A DNA stretch of 64,000 nt from Paludisphaera borealis. Its GTDB lineage: Bacteria > Planctomycetota > Planctomycetia > Isosphaerales > Isosphaeraceae. The notes under the pieces are model-generated. The model was not told the DNA's origin, made no database searches, and saw only the letters and a program-made list of their open reading frames with translations. The position numbers were made by a program, and so were the translations under genes. The DNA lies in the NCBI RefSeq assembly GCF_001956985.1, contig NZ_CP019082.1:5146001-5210000 (forward strand), in the 5' to 3' direction. Of the stretch, positions 26,651-34,753 are shown in pieces (the first letter of the stretch is position 1; each line of letters starts with the position of its first letter).

Positions 26651-27511
26651 TCAATGTCCGATGAAGTCGTCTCGCGCCTCGAACGTCGCGGCGGCTTCCT
26701 CGGACGCGACGAGCGCGACGGCGTCCTCGAGCGTCGTCTCGTCGACGCGTTCGACCTCCCGTTGCGCGAGGTAGTTGCCGACCAGGAACGCGAGGAAGGT
26801 CGTCAGGAAGATTTGCCCCATGAGGGCTTCGAGAATCGACAAGACCCGCGACAGCGAACGCGCCGGAACGATGTCGCCGTAGCCCACCGTGGTGAGGGTG
26901 ATGAAGCTGAAGTAGATCGCCTCCGGCCTCCGCTCGATCTGGCCGGACGCATTCGCGGTGGGCCTGAGCTGCATGTTGTTCTGGACCAGCGAGCCGGGGA
27001 AGACCGTCTCCACCATCGAGAAGACGTAGCCGAAGATGACGCCGATCAACAGGAACACGCTCACGCCGCCGAGGATCGTGTCGAGCGTGACGCGCTCTTG
27101 CCTGGCGATATGGCCGAGGATCTTGGCCCCGGTGAAACTCAAGAATCCGACGTGGAACAACGACCCCACGGCCGCCAACCAGTCGCTCCCGCCGAACACC
27201 ATGATCCACAGGTCGATCGCGACGACCGGCGTGAGCATCATGAGATAGTGACGTCGCCGAACCTGGGCCGACGTCGCCGCATTGGCGCCCGAGTAGAGGA
27301 TCGCCACGACGAGCAAGCCGAATAGATCCCCGTAACCCGCTTCGCGCAGCGGCAGGCCCGTCAGGATCGCCAGCACGAGGATGGCGCAGAGCCAGGCGTA
27401 CCGCCCCCCCATCTTCTTCAGGCGGAACAGGCTCGGCCTTGGATGTTCCATCGCGTGATGCGTCGGCTCCCGCGCCTCGGCCTTCGATTTCGTTTCCGGT
27501 CCGTCGGCCAT
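26651..27511 (-). CDS. Voltage-gated-like potassium channel
   Basis: 286 residues with about six transmembrane helices. The pore carries the K+ selectivity filter FITLTTVGYGDIVP, flanked by a pore helix and a final helix (ALMGQIFLTTFLAFLVGNYLA). The N-terminal part (residues 35-160) has four hydrophobic segments, without an obvious Arg-rich S4. The C-terminal ~35 residues are acidic. It conducts K+ across the cytoplasmic membrane. The start is ATG 27511 (MADGPETK) or ATG 27526 (MDARIMADG). A 27-bp palindromic repeat pair sits 30 bp upstream. It converges on the DinB gene. Confidence 0.88.
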   Translation of the reverse strand: MADGPETKSKAEAREPTHHAMEHPRPSLFRLKKMGGRYAWLCAILVLAILTGLPLREAGYGDLFGLLVVAILYSGANAATSAQVRRRHYLMMLTPVVAIDLWIMVFGGSDWLAAVGSLFHVGFLSFTGAKILGHIARQERVTLDTILGGVSVFLLIGVIFGYVFSMVETVFPGSLVQNNMQLRPTANASGQIERRPEAIYFSFITLTTVGYGDIVPARSLSRVLSILEALMGQIFLTTFLAFLVGNYLAQREVERVDETTLEDAVALVASEEAAATFEARDDFIGH

Positions 27512-27541
27512 GATTCTCGCATCCATCGGGAAGTTTGCGTT

Positions 27542-27627
27542 GTAGGGGCGTCCCTTGTGGGCGCCCGAATCGCCAGGGCCGCCGCGGTCGGCCACGCCGA
27601 TCGGGCGCCCACAAGGGACGCCCCTAC
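27542..27627. repeat. Palindromic element with perfect 27-bp arms, MITE-like
   Basis: The left arm at 27542-27568 begins GTAGGGGCGTCCCTTGTGGG, and the right arm at 27601-27627 is its exact reverse complement; a 32-bp spacer separates them. The sequence is not coding. It lies between the K+ channel start and the glutaredoxin-like gene on the same strand, so transcripts from the latter would form a long hairpin. The shape matches short non-autonomous dispersed repeats. Confidence 0.85.
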
Positions 27628-27651
27628 GTGTGCAACCCAATCGAAACCGCG

Positions 27652-27960
27652 CTATTCCGCCGCGTCTCTTGCGGCCTCGGCGACCAGCAACCGTTCCAGA
27701 AGCGCGGGGTTGACCTGGCCCCGGAACCGGACCTTGCCGTCGACCGCGACGACCGGAACCTCGGTGTCGTACTTCGCGACCAGCTCGGGATCGTCGTCGA
27801 CGTCGACCGTCTCGATCCGGAAGCCGTACCGCTTCCGGAAGCCTTCGAGCACGTCGATCGCCTTGTGACAGCAACCGCACTGCTTCCGGGTGTAGACCGT
27901 GAAAGTCAGATGCTCGGCGGTCGGCTTCCGCCCGAAAATCCGGCGCAACAGCGAGGTCAT
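27652..27960 (-). CDS. Glutaredoxin/thioredoxin-like thiol protein
   Basis: 102 residues, glutaredoxin fold. After a basic N-terminus (MTSLLRRIFGRKP) comes the strand LTFTVYTRKQCGCC with a C28-x-x-C31 site, then KAIDVLEGFRKRYGFRIETVDVDDDPELVAKYDTEVPVVAVDGKVRFRG, including the cis-Pro of TEVPVV. It likely reduces disulfides or mixed disulfides. ATG 27960 is preceded by GGGGAG. This is the DUF836-like group found next to diverse genes. Confidence 0.87.
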   Translation of the reverse strand: MTSLLRRIFGRKPTAEHLTFTVYTRKQCGCCHKAIDVLEGFRKRYGFRIETVDVDDDPELVAKYDTEVPVVAVDGKVRFRGQVNPALLERLLVAEAARDAAE

Positions 27961-28203
27961 GTTTCGGCTCCCCGTCGCCCCGTCCCGCCCGTCCAGGCTG
28001 GCCGCGACGCGCCCCCATGTTATGCTTCGGAATGGACGACGACCAGTCCCGCGACCCGGGATGAATTCCCCGGCCCACGGATTCCGCGAGAGCGGGTGCA
28101 CTTCTCGATTCTGGATGCGATTGCGCGGGATAGTCGGGTCGAGGCGAATCTTTGGGCTTGAGGGCGCCGCCTCGACACGGCGGCTTCTATATCTCATCGC
28201 GAC

Positions 28204-28894
28204 ATGACTTGCTCGACGTATATTCATAATGGCGAGTTAGCGAGTGAGACGGTCTTTGACAATCCGGCGGTTGATGCGTCCCCGCGTGCGAAACCGCCCG
28301 GGACCACGGGGGGAGATCGTCGCGAAAGGCGACGAACGAACCCAAACCGATCGGCCGGCGACACCGCCGGTGGCGGACGCGGCCGGACGGAAAACGCGCG
28401 AACGAACCCAAGTCGCGGCGCGGGGCGTTCCAGGTACAAGCCGGGTCATACCGACAGCCGACGCGGGCTCACCACAGCGTCGCGGGCATCGGAATCGGCG
28501 CGAACGAACCCAAACGCGGCGGGTCTGTGATCGGGTTAAAGCATTGTGGGTAGTGTGGTTGCGGCGAACGTCGTCGGAGCGGGCGTGGTGTTTCGGCGCG
28601 AACGAACCCAACGGCTCGGGGGAGGGCCTGATCCCGTTCGGGCGGGGACCACGGAAGGACGCCGTGGCGAGCGGCCGGGGGTTTTCGGCGCGAACAAACC
28701 CAAACGCGGCGGGCGGCGGCGCAGTGTCCTCGTCCGAGGTTTCGGCGCGAACGAACCCAAACGCGGCGTCGCCTGGAAGGGGGGCGGACCGTCGCGTTCG
28801 GTCGCGTGATCTGGGAAAAAAGATGAGGGAACGATGCGTGGCTCGCGGCACTACTCCTGGGAACTGGGCCGATCCAAAGCCAGGAGGTGAGGAA
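28204..28894. repeat. Cluster of GCGAACGAACCCAA repeats upstream of the giant ECF gene
   Basis: Six copies of a CGCGAACGAACCCAA-type unit are in one orientation, at about 28333-28347, 28395-28412, 28496-28523, 28592-28614, 28682-28713 and 28740-28768. The last four share a longer core starting TTCGGCGCGAACGAACCCAA, usually followed by ACGCGGCG. Spacing is irregular (about 56-101 bp). The opposite orientation (AATTGGGTTCGTT) recurs at 59657-59680, 59781-59799 and 59990-59997. No gene is supported in this ~690-bp interval; the reading frame open through it lacks any conserved start. Confidence 0.75.
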
Positions 28895-31369
28895 ATGATG
28901 ACCCGCTTTCAAACGACTCCGTTCGCGAGGGACTTGCAGACGCTCTGCCGGCTGGGCGCCGTCGGCGGCGTGGGCGATGGCGAGTTGCTCGCCCGGTTCG
29001 TCGCGGGGGCCGGCGACGACCGCGAGCTGGCCTTCTCGGCGCTCATCGATCGCCACGGCTCGATGGTGCTCCGCGTCTGCCTGGGCGTGTTGAAGGACCG
29101 CCACGACGCCGAGGACGCCGCGCAGGCGAGCTTTCTGATCCTCGCCCGCCGTGCGCGATCGATCCGGAGTCCCGGCTTGCTCGGCTCCTGGCTGCACGGC
29201 GTGGCCCTCCGCACGGCCTCTCGGGCGCGGGCCGGCACCGCCCGTCGTCGGGACCTCGAACGCAAGGCCGGCGAGGAGGTCGCGATGCGGGAACAGACCG
29301 AAAATCGCTTCGCCCACGACGAGGAATTGCACGAGGAGATCGACCGCCTGCCGGCTCGCTATAAGGCCGCGGTCGTCGCCTGCGACCTTGAAGGCCTGAC
29401 CCACGCCCAGGCGGCCGAGCGGCTGTGCGTCCCGGTTCGCACCCTGGAGACACGGCTCTATCGCGGCCGCGACCGACTGCGGGCGAAGCTGATGCGCCGG
29501 GGCGTCGGCCTGGCCTCGGTCGAGGCCGCGCTCGCCTTGAGCAAGCCGGCCGAGGCCGCTCTGTCGGCGAGCTGGAAGGAAGTCACGGCCCGCGCGGCGG
29601 TGAGCATCCTCGAAGGCGCGAGCCCGGTCGCGTCGGGCCTCGTCGCCGAGCGGGTCTACTCCTTATCGCAGAGCCTGGCGAGCGGGAAGATCGGCTCCCT
29701 CGCGGTCTCGGCCGTCGCCCTGCTCGCGTCGCCCGGCCTCTTGGTCGGCGGCGCGGCCCTGGCGAGCCGCAATCCGGCCGTCCCCGACGCCGATCCGCCG
29801 CCGGTCGCGCAGGCGCCCGCCCAGCCCGACAAGAAGAACGACGCCCCGAACCTGCTCATCGTACCGCTGCCCAAGCCCGACGAGATCAAGCAGGTACTCC
29901 GCGAAGCGGCGGAAGCCGCGATCCGGCTCTCGCGGGAAGAGCCGAGCCCGGGATCGTCCGCGCTGCTGATGATCTCTTCGGCTCAAAGCGCGGCAGGCGA
30001 CGACGACGGCGCGTTGCAGACGCTCCGGGCGGCCGAAGCCGAATCGAAGGGGCGGAAGATCAAGAACCCGTATCCCAGTTGGCCCTGCAAGATCGCGGGA
30101 CGCCTGTTCCACATGGGCCGCAAGGAAGAGGCGTTGCGCACGCTCCAGGAGGCCGCCCGCGAGGTTCCGGGAGTCTCCGACAACCCCAACGAAAACTACG
30201 ATGCCGCTTCCAGGCTGGTCGAGATCGTTCAGAGTCAGCTTCGCTTCGGCGACGCCGAGCACGCCAGGGAGAATGTGAAGCGGATCGAGAAGATCGCGGC
30301 AGACGGCGACGATCGGAAGACCCGTGACCTGGCGCCCGTACTCCTCCGCCAACTGGCCGTCGCGCAGACGGCCGTCGGGGATGTCGACGGCGCCTTCGCC
30401 ACGGTGGATCGGGCGGCGAAAAGCGACACTCGCCTTACGGAAAGTCGAGGGCTGTTGCTTCCCGTGATCGCCTATGAGGCCATGAGTCTCGATCCCCGCG
30501 ACGCGCGTCGCGTGTTCGATCGTCTGACGAAGGAGATCGAGAAATCGAAAACCTTGGAAGTGAAGCAGGCGATTCAGTACGCGCTGGTCGGGCTGCTGGC
30601 CACGCTGGGGGACGTCGCGGAGGCTCGACGGTTCGCCCGGGAAGCCGCGGCGGCCTGGGGCGGCGGCCCGGACGCGGTGGCCCGAACGGAATTTGGACTG
30701 CTGGAGAGAATCGCTTACGCGCAGCAAGGAAGGGACGATCCGGCGGCCTCGCGAGAATCGTTTCGGCTGGCGTTCGAGGTGATCAAAGGTCAGTCCAGGA
30801 CCTTGGAGGGGGCCAACAACTGCCGGCAGATCGCCGCGCAATTGGCCTACGCGGGTGATCTGGACGGTGCATTGCGGATCGTGGAGTCACTCGAACCCGG
30901 TCAAGAAAAGGGCATGGTTTACCCGCTGGCGGCCTGGAAGCTCGCCCTGGAAGGTAAGACGGATCGAGCCTCGGAGTTGCTTCGCAAGGCCAGAGAGGAC
31001 CTTCAAGCCAACTGGAAAGAACTCCCCGACGACAGATCCAGGGCGGTGGCGTTCGACCCGACGAAAGCCATCGACGCCCTGACGCAGACGGCCGCGGTCC
31101 TTGCGCTGGCGGGCGAGGTCGAGCCCGCGCTGCAGGCAGCCCGACAGATACCAAGCGACGACTTGAGAGGAAGGGCGCTGGCCGGGGTGGTCCAGTCGCG
31201 CGCCCAGGCCGGTGACCTCCGCGAGGCCCTGAAGCTGGCCAGGGGCTTCGACTCGCCCGACGACCGCCGGCGGGCCCTCGAACACCTGGCGATGGGGCTC
31301 GCCGGGCGGATCGGCGCCGAGGAGCAGCTCAAGACGCCGGACGGCGTCAAACCGAAGGAGGTTCGGTAG
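28895..31369 (+). CDS. ECF sigma factor with transmembrane segment and long TPR-like extension
   Basis: 824 residues. Sigma region 2 spans about residues 43-110 (FSALIDRHGSMVLRVCLGVL, DAEDAAQASFLILARRA). Region 4 spans about 145-200 (LPARYKAAVVACDLEGLTHAQAAERLCVPVRTLETRLYRGRDRLR). One transmembrane helix follows (about 265-290), then a Pro-rich linker and about 500 residues of helical repeats (ALQTLRAAEAESKGRK, EEALRTLQEAAREV, DLDGALRIVESLEPG, EVEPALQAARQIP). This is a planctomycete ECF class in which the extracytoplasmic part probably senses a signal or binds a partner. AGGAGG and GAGG precede ATG 28895. No separate anti-sigma gene is adjacent. Its 3' end overlaps the convergent oxidoreductase gene by 23 bp. 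Confidence 0.88.
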   Translation: MMTRFQTTPFARDLQTLCRLGAVGGVGDGELLARFVAGAGDDRELAFSALIDRHGSMVLRVCLGVLKDRHDAEDAAQASFLILARRARSIRSPGLLGSWLHGVALRTASRARAGTARRRDLERKAGEEVAMREQTENRFAHDEELHEEIDRLPARYKAAVVACDLEGLTHAQAAERLCVPVRTLETRLYRGRDRLRAKLMRRGVGLASVEAALALSKPAEAALSASWKEVTARAAVSILEGASPVASGLVAERVYSLSQSLASGKIGSLAVSAVALLASPGLLVGGAALASRNPAVPDADPPPVAQAPAQPDKKNDAPNLLIVPLPKPDEIKQVLREAAEAAIRLSREEPSPGSSALLMISSAQSAAGDDDGALQTLRAAEAESKGRKIKNPYPSWPCKIAGRLFHMGRKEEALRTLQEAAREVPGVSDNPNENYDAASRLVEIVQSQLRFGDAEHARENVKRIEKIAADGDDRKTRDLAPVLLRQLAVAQTAVGDVDGAFATVDRAAKSDTRLTESRGLLLPVIAYEAMSLDPRDARRVFDRLTKEIEKSKTLEVKQAIQYALVGLLATLGDVAEARRFAREAAAAWGGGPDAVARTEFGLLERIAYAQQGRDDPAASRESFRLAFEVIKGQSRTLEGANNCRQIAAQLAYAGDLDGALRIVESLEPGQEKGMVYPLAAWKLALEGKTDRASELLRKAREDLQANWKELPDDRSRAVAFDPTKAIDALTQTAAVLALAGEVEPALQAARQIPSDDLRGRALAGVVQSRAQAGDLREALKLARGFDSPDDRRRALEHLAMGLAGRIGAEEQLKTPDGVKPKEVR

Positions 31370-33500
31370 GCGAATCCACCGCCGCCCGCACTTCGACGAG
31401 GTTGTCGAAGAACGTGGCGCCTCCGCCCATGTCGCTGAGGGCGGAGGAGGTGGTGCTGTTGACGTTCGACCGGCCGGGGGAGAGCTTGTTCCAGTAGATG
31501 CCGGTCGCGACGGCGACGCCGGGGCGGACGGTCTTGGAGAGCGACACGCGGGCGCGGAACGAGCCCCGGGCGTTGAAGACCTCGGCCCACTGGCCATCGA
31601 CGAGGCCCCGCGATCGGGCGTCGGAGTCGGCCATCTCGATCGTCGGCTCGCCGGCCCCGGCGCGGTGGCGGGGGGAGTTGGCGAAGGTCGAGTTGAGGAA
31701 CTGCGGGCGCGGCGGGCTGAGCAACTGGATCGGGAACTTCGCCGCGAGGTCGGGCTTCGTCTGGGGGTCTTCATGGGGCGGAATATACGTCGGCAGCGGG
31801 TCGAAGCCGTCGCGGAGCATCCGCTCGGAGTACAACTCGCACTTGCCCGACGGCGTCGGGAAAACGCCGTCGGCGAACGGCGCGTAATTTTCGGGAAGGT
31901 TCAGTCGCACCGAGCCTTCCGCCTCCAGCCGTTCGAGCGTCACGCCGCGCAAGTTCGGCCCGCCGTCGAGGGCCTCGCGCATCAGCGTGCGGTCGTCGGG
32001 GAAGATGTCAGGCTCGAAGCCCATCCGGCCGGCCAGGGCTCGGAAGACGTCGTTGTTCGACCGGCATTCGCCGAGCGGGTTGATCGCGGCGGGATTGTAC
32101 ATCACCTCGTGATGCCCGTACGAGCCGTGCAGGTCGACGTGTTCGAGCTGCGAGGTGGCCGGCAGGACGACGTCGGCGTAGTCGACCGTGTCGGTCGCGA
32201 ACAGCTCGTGGACGACCGTGAACAGGTCTTCACGCAACAGGCCTCGGAGCACCTTCGCCTGGTTGGGCGCGACGGCGGCGGGGTTCGAGTTGTAGACGTA
32301 GAGCGCGCGGACCGGCGGCCCGGGCAACTCGCCCGCGAGCGCCTCGCCGAGCTGGTTCATGTTGACCGTGCGGGTGCCGGGGGGCGAGAGGTCGGGGCGG
32401 GTGAGCCTCGGGTCGAAGTCGTACGCGCCGCTGGTCGAGAGCATCGCGCCACCGCCGGGATGTCGCCACGAGCCGACGACCGCCGGCAGACAGGCGATCG
32501 TCCGCACGGCCATGCCGCCGCCGTGATGGCGCTGCATCCCGTAGTTGAGACGGATCAACGACGGCTGATCGGTCGCCAGCCGCCGCGCGAACGTCTCGAT
32601 TGTGTCGATATTAACGCTCGTGATCGCCGCCGTGCGGTCGGGAGGGTAGTCGGACAGCACGCGGTCGCGCAACAGCTCGGCTCCGACGGTCGCCCTGGCG
32701 AGGTAGTCGTCGTCGGCCAGGCCGTCGCGCCAGATCACGTGCATCAGGCCGAGAGCCAGGGCGGCGTCGGTTCCGGGGCGGGGCTGGATGTGCCAGTCGG
32801 ACCGTCGGGCGGTGGGGCTCAGGTACGGGTCGACGGTGACGATCGTCGCGCCGCCCCGCTTGCGGGCCTCGATCATCAGGCTCCAGAGGTGCGAGTTGGT
32901 GTTGACCGTGTTCGAGCCCCAATTGACGACGAACCGGCAGTTCGGCACGGCCAGCGGGTCGGCGCTCAGGCGTCCCGGACCGACGGTGTACTCGTAGCCG
33001 ATCGTCCCGGCCGAGGCGCAGATGGTGCGGTCGAGCTTCGACGCGCCGAGCCGGTGGAAGAACCGGCGATCGAGGCTGCTCGCCTGGAGCTTGCCCATCG
33101 TGCCGTAATAGCTGTAAGGCAGGATCGCCTGCGGGCCGTCGGCCGATTGCGCGACCGCGTCGAAACGCTCGGTAATCGTCGCCAGCGCCTCGTCCCACGA
33201 GATCCGCTCGAACCGTCCCTCGCCCTTCGGCCCGACGCGTTTCATCGGGTGCATCAGCCGGTCGGGGCTGTACACGCGGTCGAGGTAGCGGGCCATCTTC
33301 TGGCAGAGGAACCCGCGCGTGAACGGGTGCTCGGCGTCCCCCTTCAGCTCGACCGCCGCGCCATCGCGGACCGTGACTTTCATGCTGCACGTGTCGGGAC
33401 AATCGAGCGGGCAGACGTTCTTGAAGACGGCCGATGCGGGGCGCGGCACGAAGGACGCTCCTGGAAGTCGCCGGAGGGCGGTCACGAGACGACCCGCCAT
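31347..33500 (-). CDS. Molybdopterin oxidoreductase with N-terminal [4Fe-4S] motif
   Basis: 717 residues, DMSO-reductase family catalytic subunit. The iron-sulfur ligands C30, C34, C38 and C66 lie in CPLDCPDTC and FLCQKMARYLDRV. Conserved Mo-bis-MGD parts include FERISWDEALATITERF, ILPYSYYGTMG, FVVNWGSNTVNTNSH, TIVTVDPYLSPTARRSD, RLNYGMQRHHGGG, YVYNSNPAAVAPNQ, VVLPATSQLEHVD and the C-terminal domain LLSPPRPQFLNSTFAN. No Tat signal is visible, so a cytoplasmic enzyme is likely. The substrate is not predictable. It starts 1 bp after the DUF1501 stop, implying one transcript with the DUF1549/1553 and DUF1501 genes. Confidence 0.9.
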   Translation of the reverse strand: MAGRLVTALRRLPGASFVPRPASAVFKNVCPLDCPDTCSMKVTVRDGAAVELKGDAEHPFTRGFLCQKMARYLDRVYSPDRLMHPMKRVGPKGEGRFERISWDEALATITERFDAVAQSADGPQAILPYSYYGTMGKLQASSLDRRFFHRLGASKLDRTICASAGTIGYEYTVGPGRLSADPLAVPNCRFVVNWGSNTVNTNSHLWSLMIEARKRGGATIVTVDPYLSPTARRSDWHIQPRPGTDAALALGLMHVIWRDGLADDDYLARATVGAELLRDRVLSDYPPDRTAAITSVNIDTIETFARRLATDQPSLIRLNYGMQRHHGGGMAVRTIACLPAVVGSWRHPGGGAMLSTSGAYDFDPRLTRPDLSPPGTRTVNMNQLGEALAGELPGPPVRALYVYNSNPAAVAPNQAKVLRGLLREDLFTVVHELFATDTVDYADVVLPATSQLEHVDLHGSYGHHEVMYNPAAINPLGECRSNNDVFRALAGRMGFEPDIFPDDRTLMREALDGGPNLRGVTLERLEAEGSVRLNLPENYAPFADGVFPTPSGKCELYSERMLRDGFDPLPTYIPPHEDPQTKPDLAAKFPIQLLSPPRPQFLNSTFANSPRHRAGAGEPTIEMADSDARSRGLVDGQWAEVFNARGSFRARVSLSKTVRPGVAVATGIYWNKLSPGRSNVNSTTSSALSDMGGGATFFDNLVEVRAAVDSPTEPPSV

Positions 33501-33501
33501 T

Positions 33502-34746
33502 CTACCCGATCAACGACCGGATCGCACGGCCTTCGCTGAGCTTCATCGGCCGGCCGGTGAGCGGGGCGACGTTCTCCTTGAGCGGGTTGAGGCCCAGGGC
33601 GGTGAGGATCGTGGCGTGGACGTCCTGGACGGTGGTGGGATCAACCGGGTCCTTGACCGCCTCGGGGTCGGTCTCGCCGATCGCCACGCCGGATCGAATT
33701 CCGCCGCCGGCCAGGGCCAGGCTGAAGCCGGTGGGCCAGTGGTCGCGACCGCCGAACGGGTTGATCTTCGGCGTCCGGCCGAACTCGCCGCAGCAGAGGA
33801 CGACCGTCCGGTCGAGCAGCTTGCGGGCGCGGAGGTCGCGGAGCAACGCGGCGAACGCCGGGTCGAGCTGCTTGACCAGCTTGCGATGGATCTCGTGGTT
33901 GTTGACGTGCGAATCCCAGCCGTTGAGCGTGACCTCGACGCACCGTACGCCGACCTCGATCAGCCGCCTCGCGGCCAGGCAGCCCCGGCCGAACGGCGAA
34001 TCGCCGTACTCGGCCCGGAGGTTCGCCGGCTCCTGCGAGACGTCGAACGCCTTGAGCTGCTCCGACGTCATCATCGTGCGGGCCGAGGCGATGGTCTCGC
34101 GATGCAGGGTGGCGTCGACCCGGGCCTTGCGACGCAGGCTGAAGGCTCGGTCGACGACGTCGAGGTCCAGAACCCGGCGCTGGTCGCGAACGGCCGCGAC
34201 CTGGCTGGCGACGTCCGGCAGCTTCCCCTTGGGATCGTCGATCTGGAAGGCGTCGAACTCGCCGCCGAGGAACCCCCCCCGGCTCGGCCACTGGCCGGTC
34301 AGGATCGAGATGTGCCGCGGGATGTCGGTCGTCCCCACCGGCAGCTCGTGGCAGCAGACCGCGCCGATCGACGGGTGCACGACGGTCGGGTCGGGGCGGT
34401 AGCCGGTCTTGAGCATGTACGTCCCGCGCTCGTGGTCGCCCTCCTTGCTGATCATCGACCGGATCAGCGAGACCGAGCCCATCTGGTCGGCCAGTTGCTC
34501 GAAGCCCGACGAGAGCTGAATCCCCTTGACGGCCGTCTCGATCGCCTTCGTGCCGCCGGCGAAGCTGGTGCCGGCGTGCGGGTCGAAGGTCTCAAGCTGG
34601 CTGGGTCCGCCGGCGAGCCACAAGAGGATCACCGACCGGGCCGGTTCGCGCGAACTCTCCGACTGCTGGGCGAGCAGTCGGCCCACGGGCGTCAGCCAGC
34701 TCAGGCCGGCGAGCGACAGGAAGGCGCGGCGGTCGAGGGATGTCAT
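33502..34746 (-). CDS. DUF1501 protein with Tat-like signal
   Basis: 414 residues. The N-terminus MTSLDRRAFLSLAGLSWL fits a twin-arginine signal. Family features are the WLAGGPSQLETFDPH motif, the GDSPFGRGCLAARRLIEVGVRCVEV segment, NGWDSHVNNHE, and CGEFGRTPKINPFGGRDHWP, which resemble the alkaline-phosphatase/sulfatase fold. DUF1501 proteins are abundant in planctomycetes and nearly always pair with DUF1549/DUF1553 proteins, as here (8 bp downstream of one). Biochemical role unknown. It is the second gene in a likely three-gene operon. Confidence 0.9.
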   Translation of the reverse strand: MTSLDRRAFLSLAGLSWLTPVGRLLAQQSESSREPARSVILLWLAGGPSQLETFDPHAGTSFAGGTKAIETAVKGIQLSSGFEQLADQMGSVSLIRSMISKEGDHERGTYMLKTGYRPDPTVVHPSIGAVCCHELPVGTTDIPRHISILTGQWPSRGGFLGGEFDAFQIDDPKGKLPDVASQVAAVRDQRRVLDLDVVDRAFSLRRKARVDATLHRETIASARTMMTSEQLKAFDVSQEPANLRAEYGDSPFGRGCLAARRLIEVGVRCVEVTLNGWDSHVNNHEIHRKLVKQLDPAFAALLRDLRARKLLDRTVVLCCGEFGRTPKINPFGGRDHWPTGFSLALAGGGIRSGVAIGETDPEAVKDPVDPTTVQDVHATILTALGLNPLKENVAPLTGRPMKLSEGRAIRSLIG

Positions 34747-34753
34747 GCGGGCC

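Noticed and set aside
28333-28768. CRISPR array
   Set aside because: Repeats are about 15-30 bp with degenerate flanks and spacing of 56-101 bp, without uniform spacers or cas genes.
28244-28894. N-terminal extension of the ECF sigma gene through the repeat cluster
   Set aside because: The frame is open, but the translated repeats (ERTQ-type) are not conserved protein, and AGGAGG directly before ATG 28895 gives the start.
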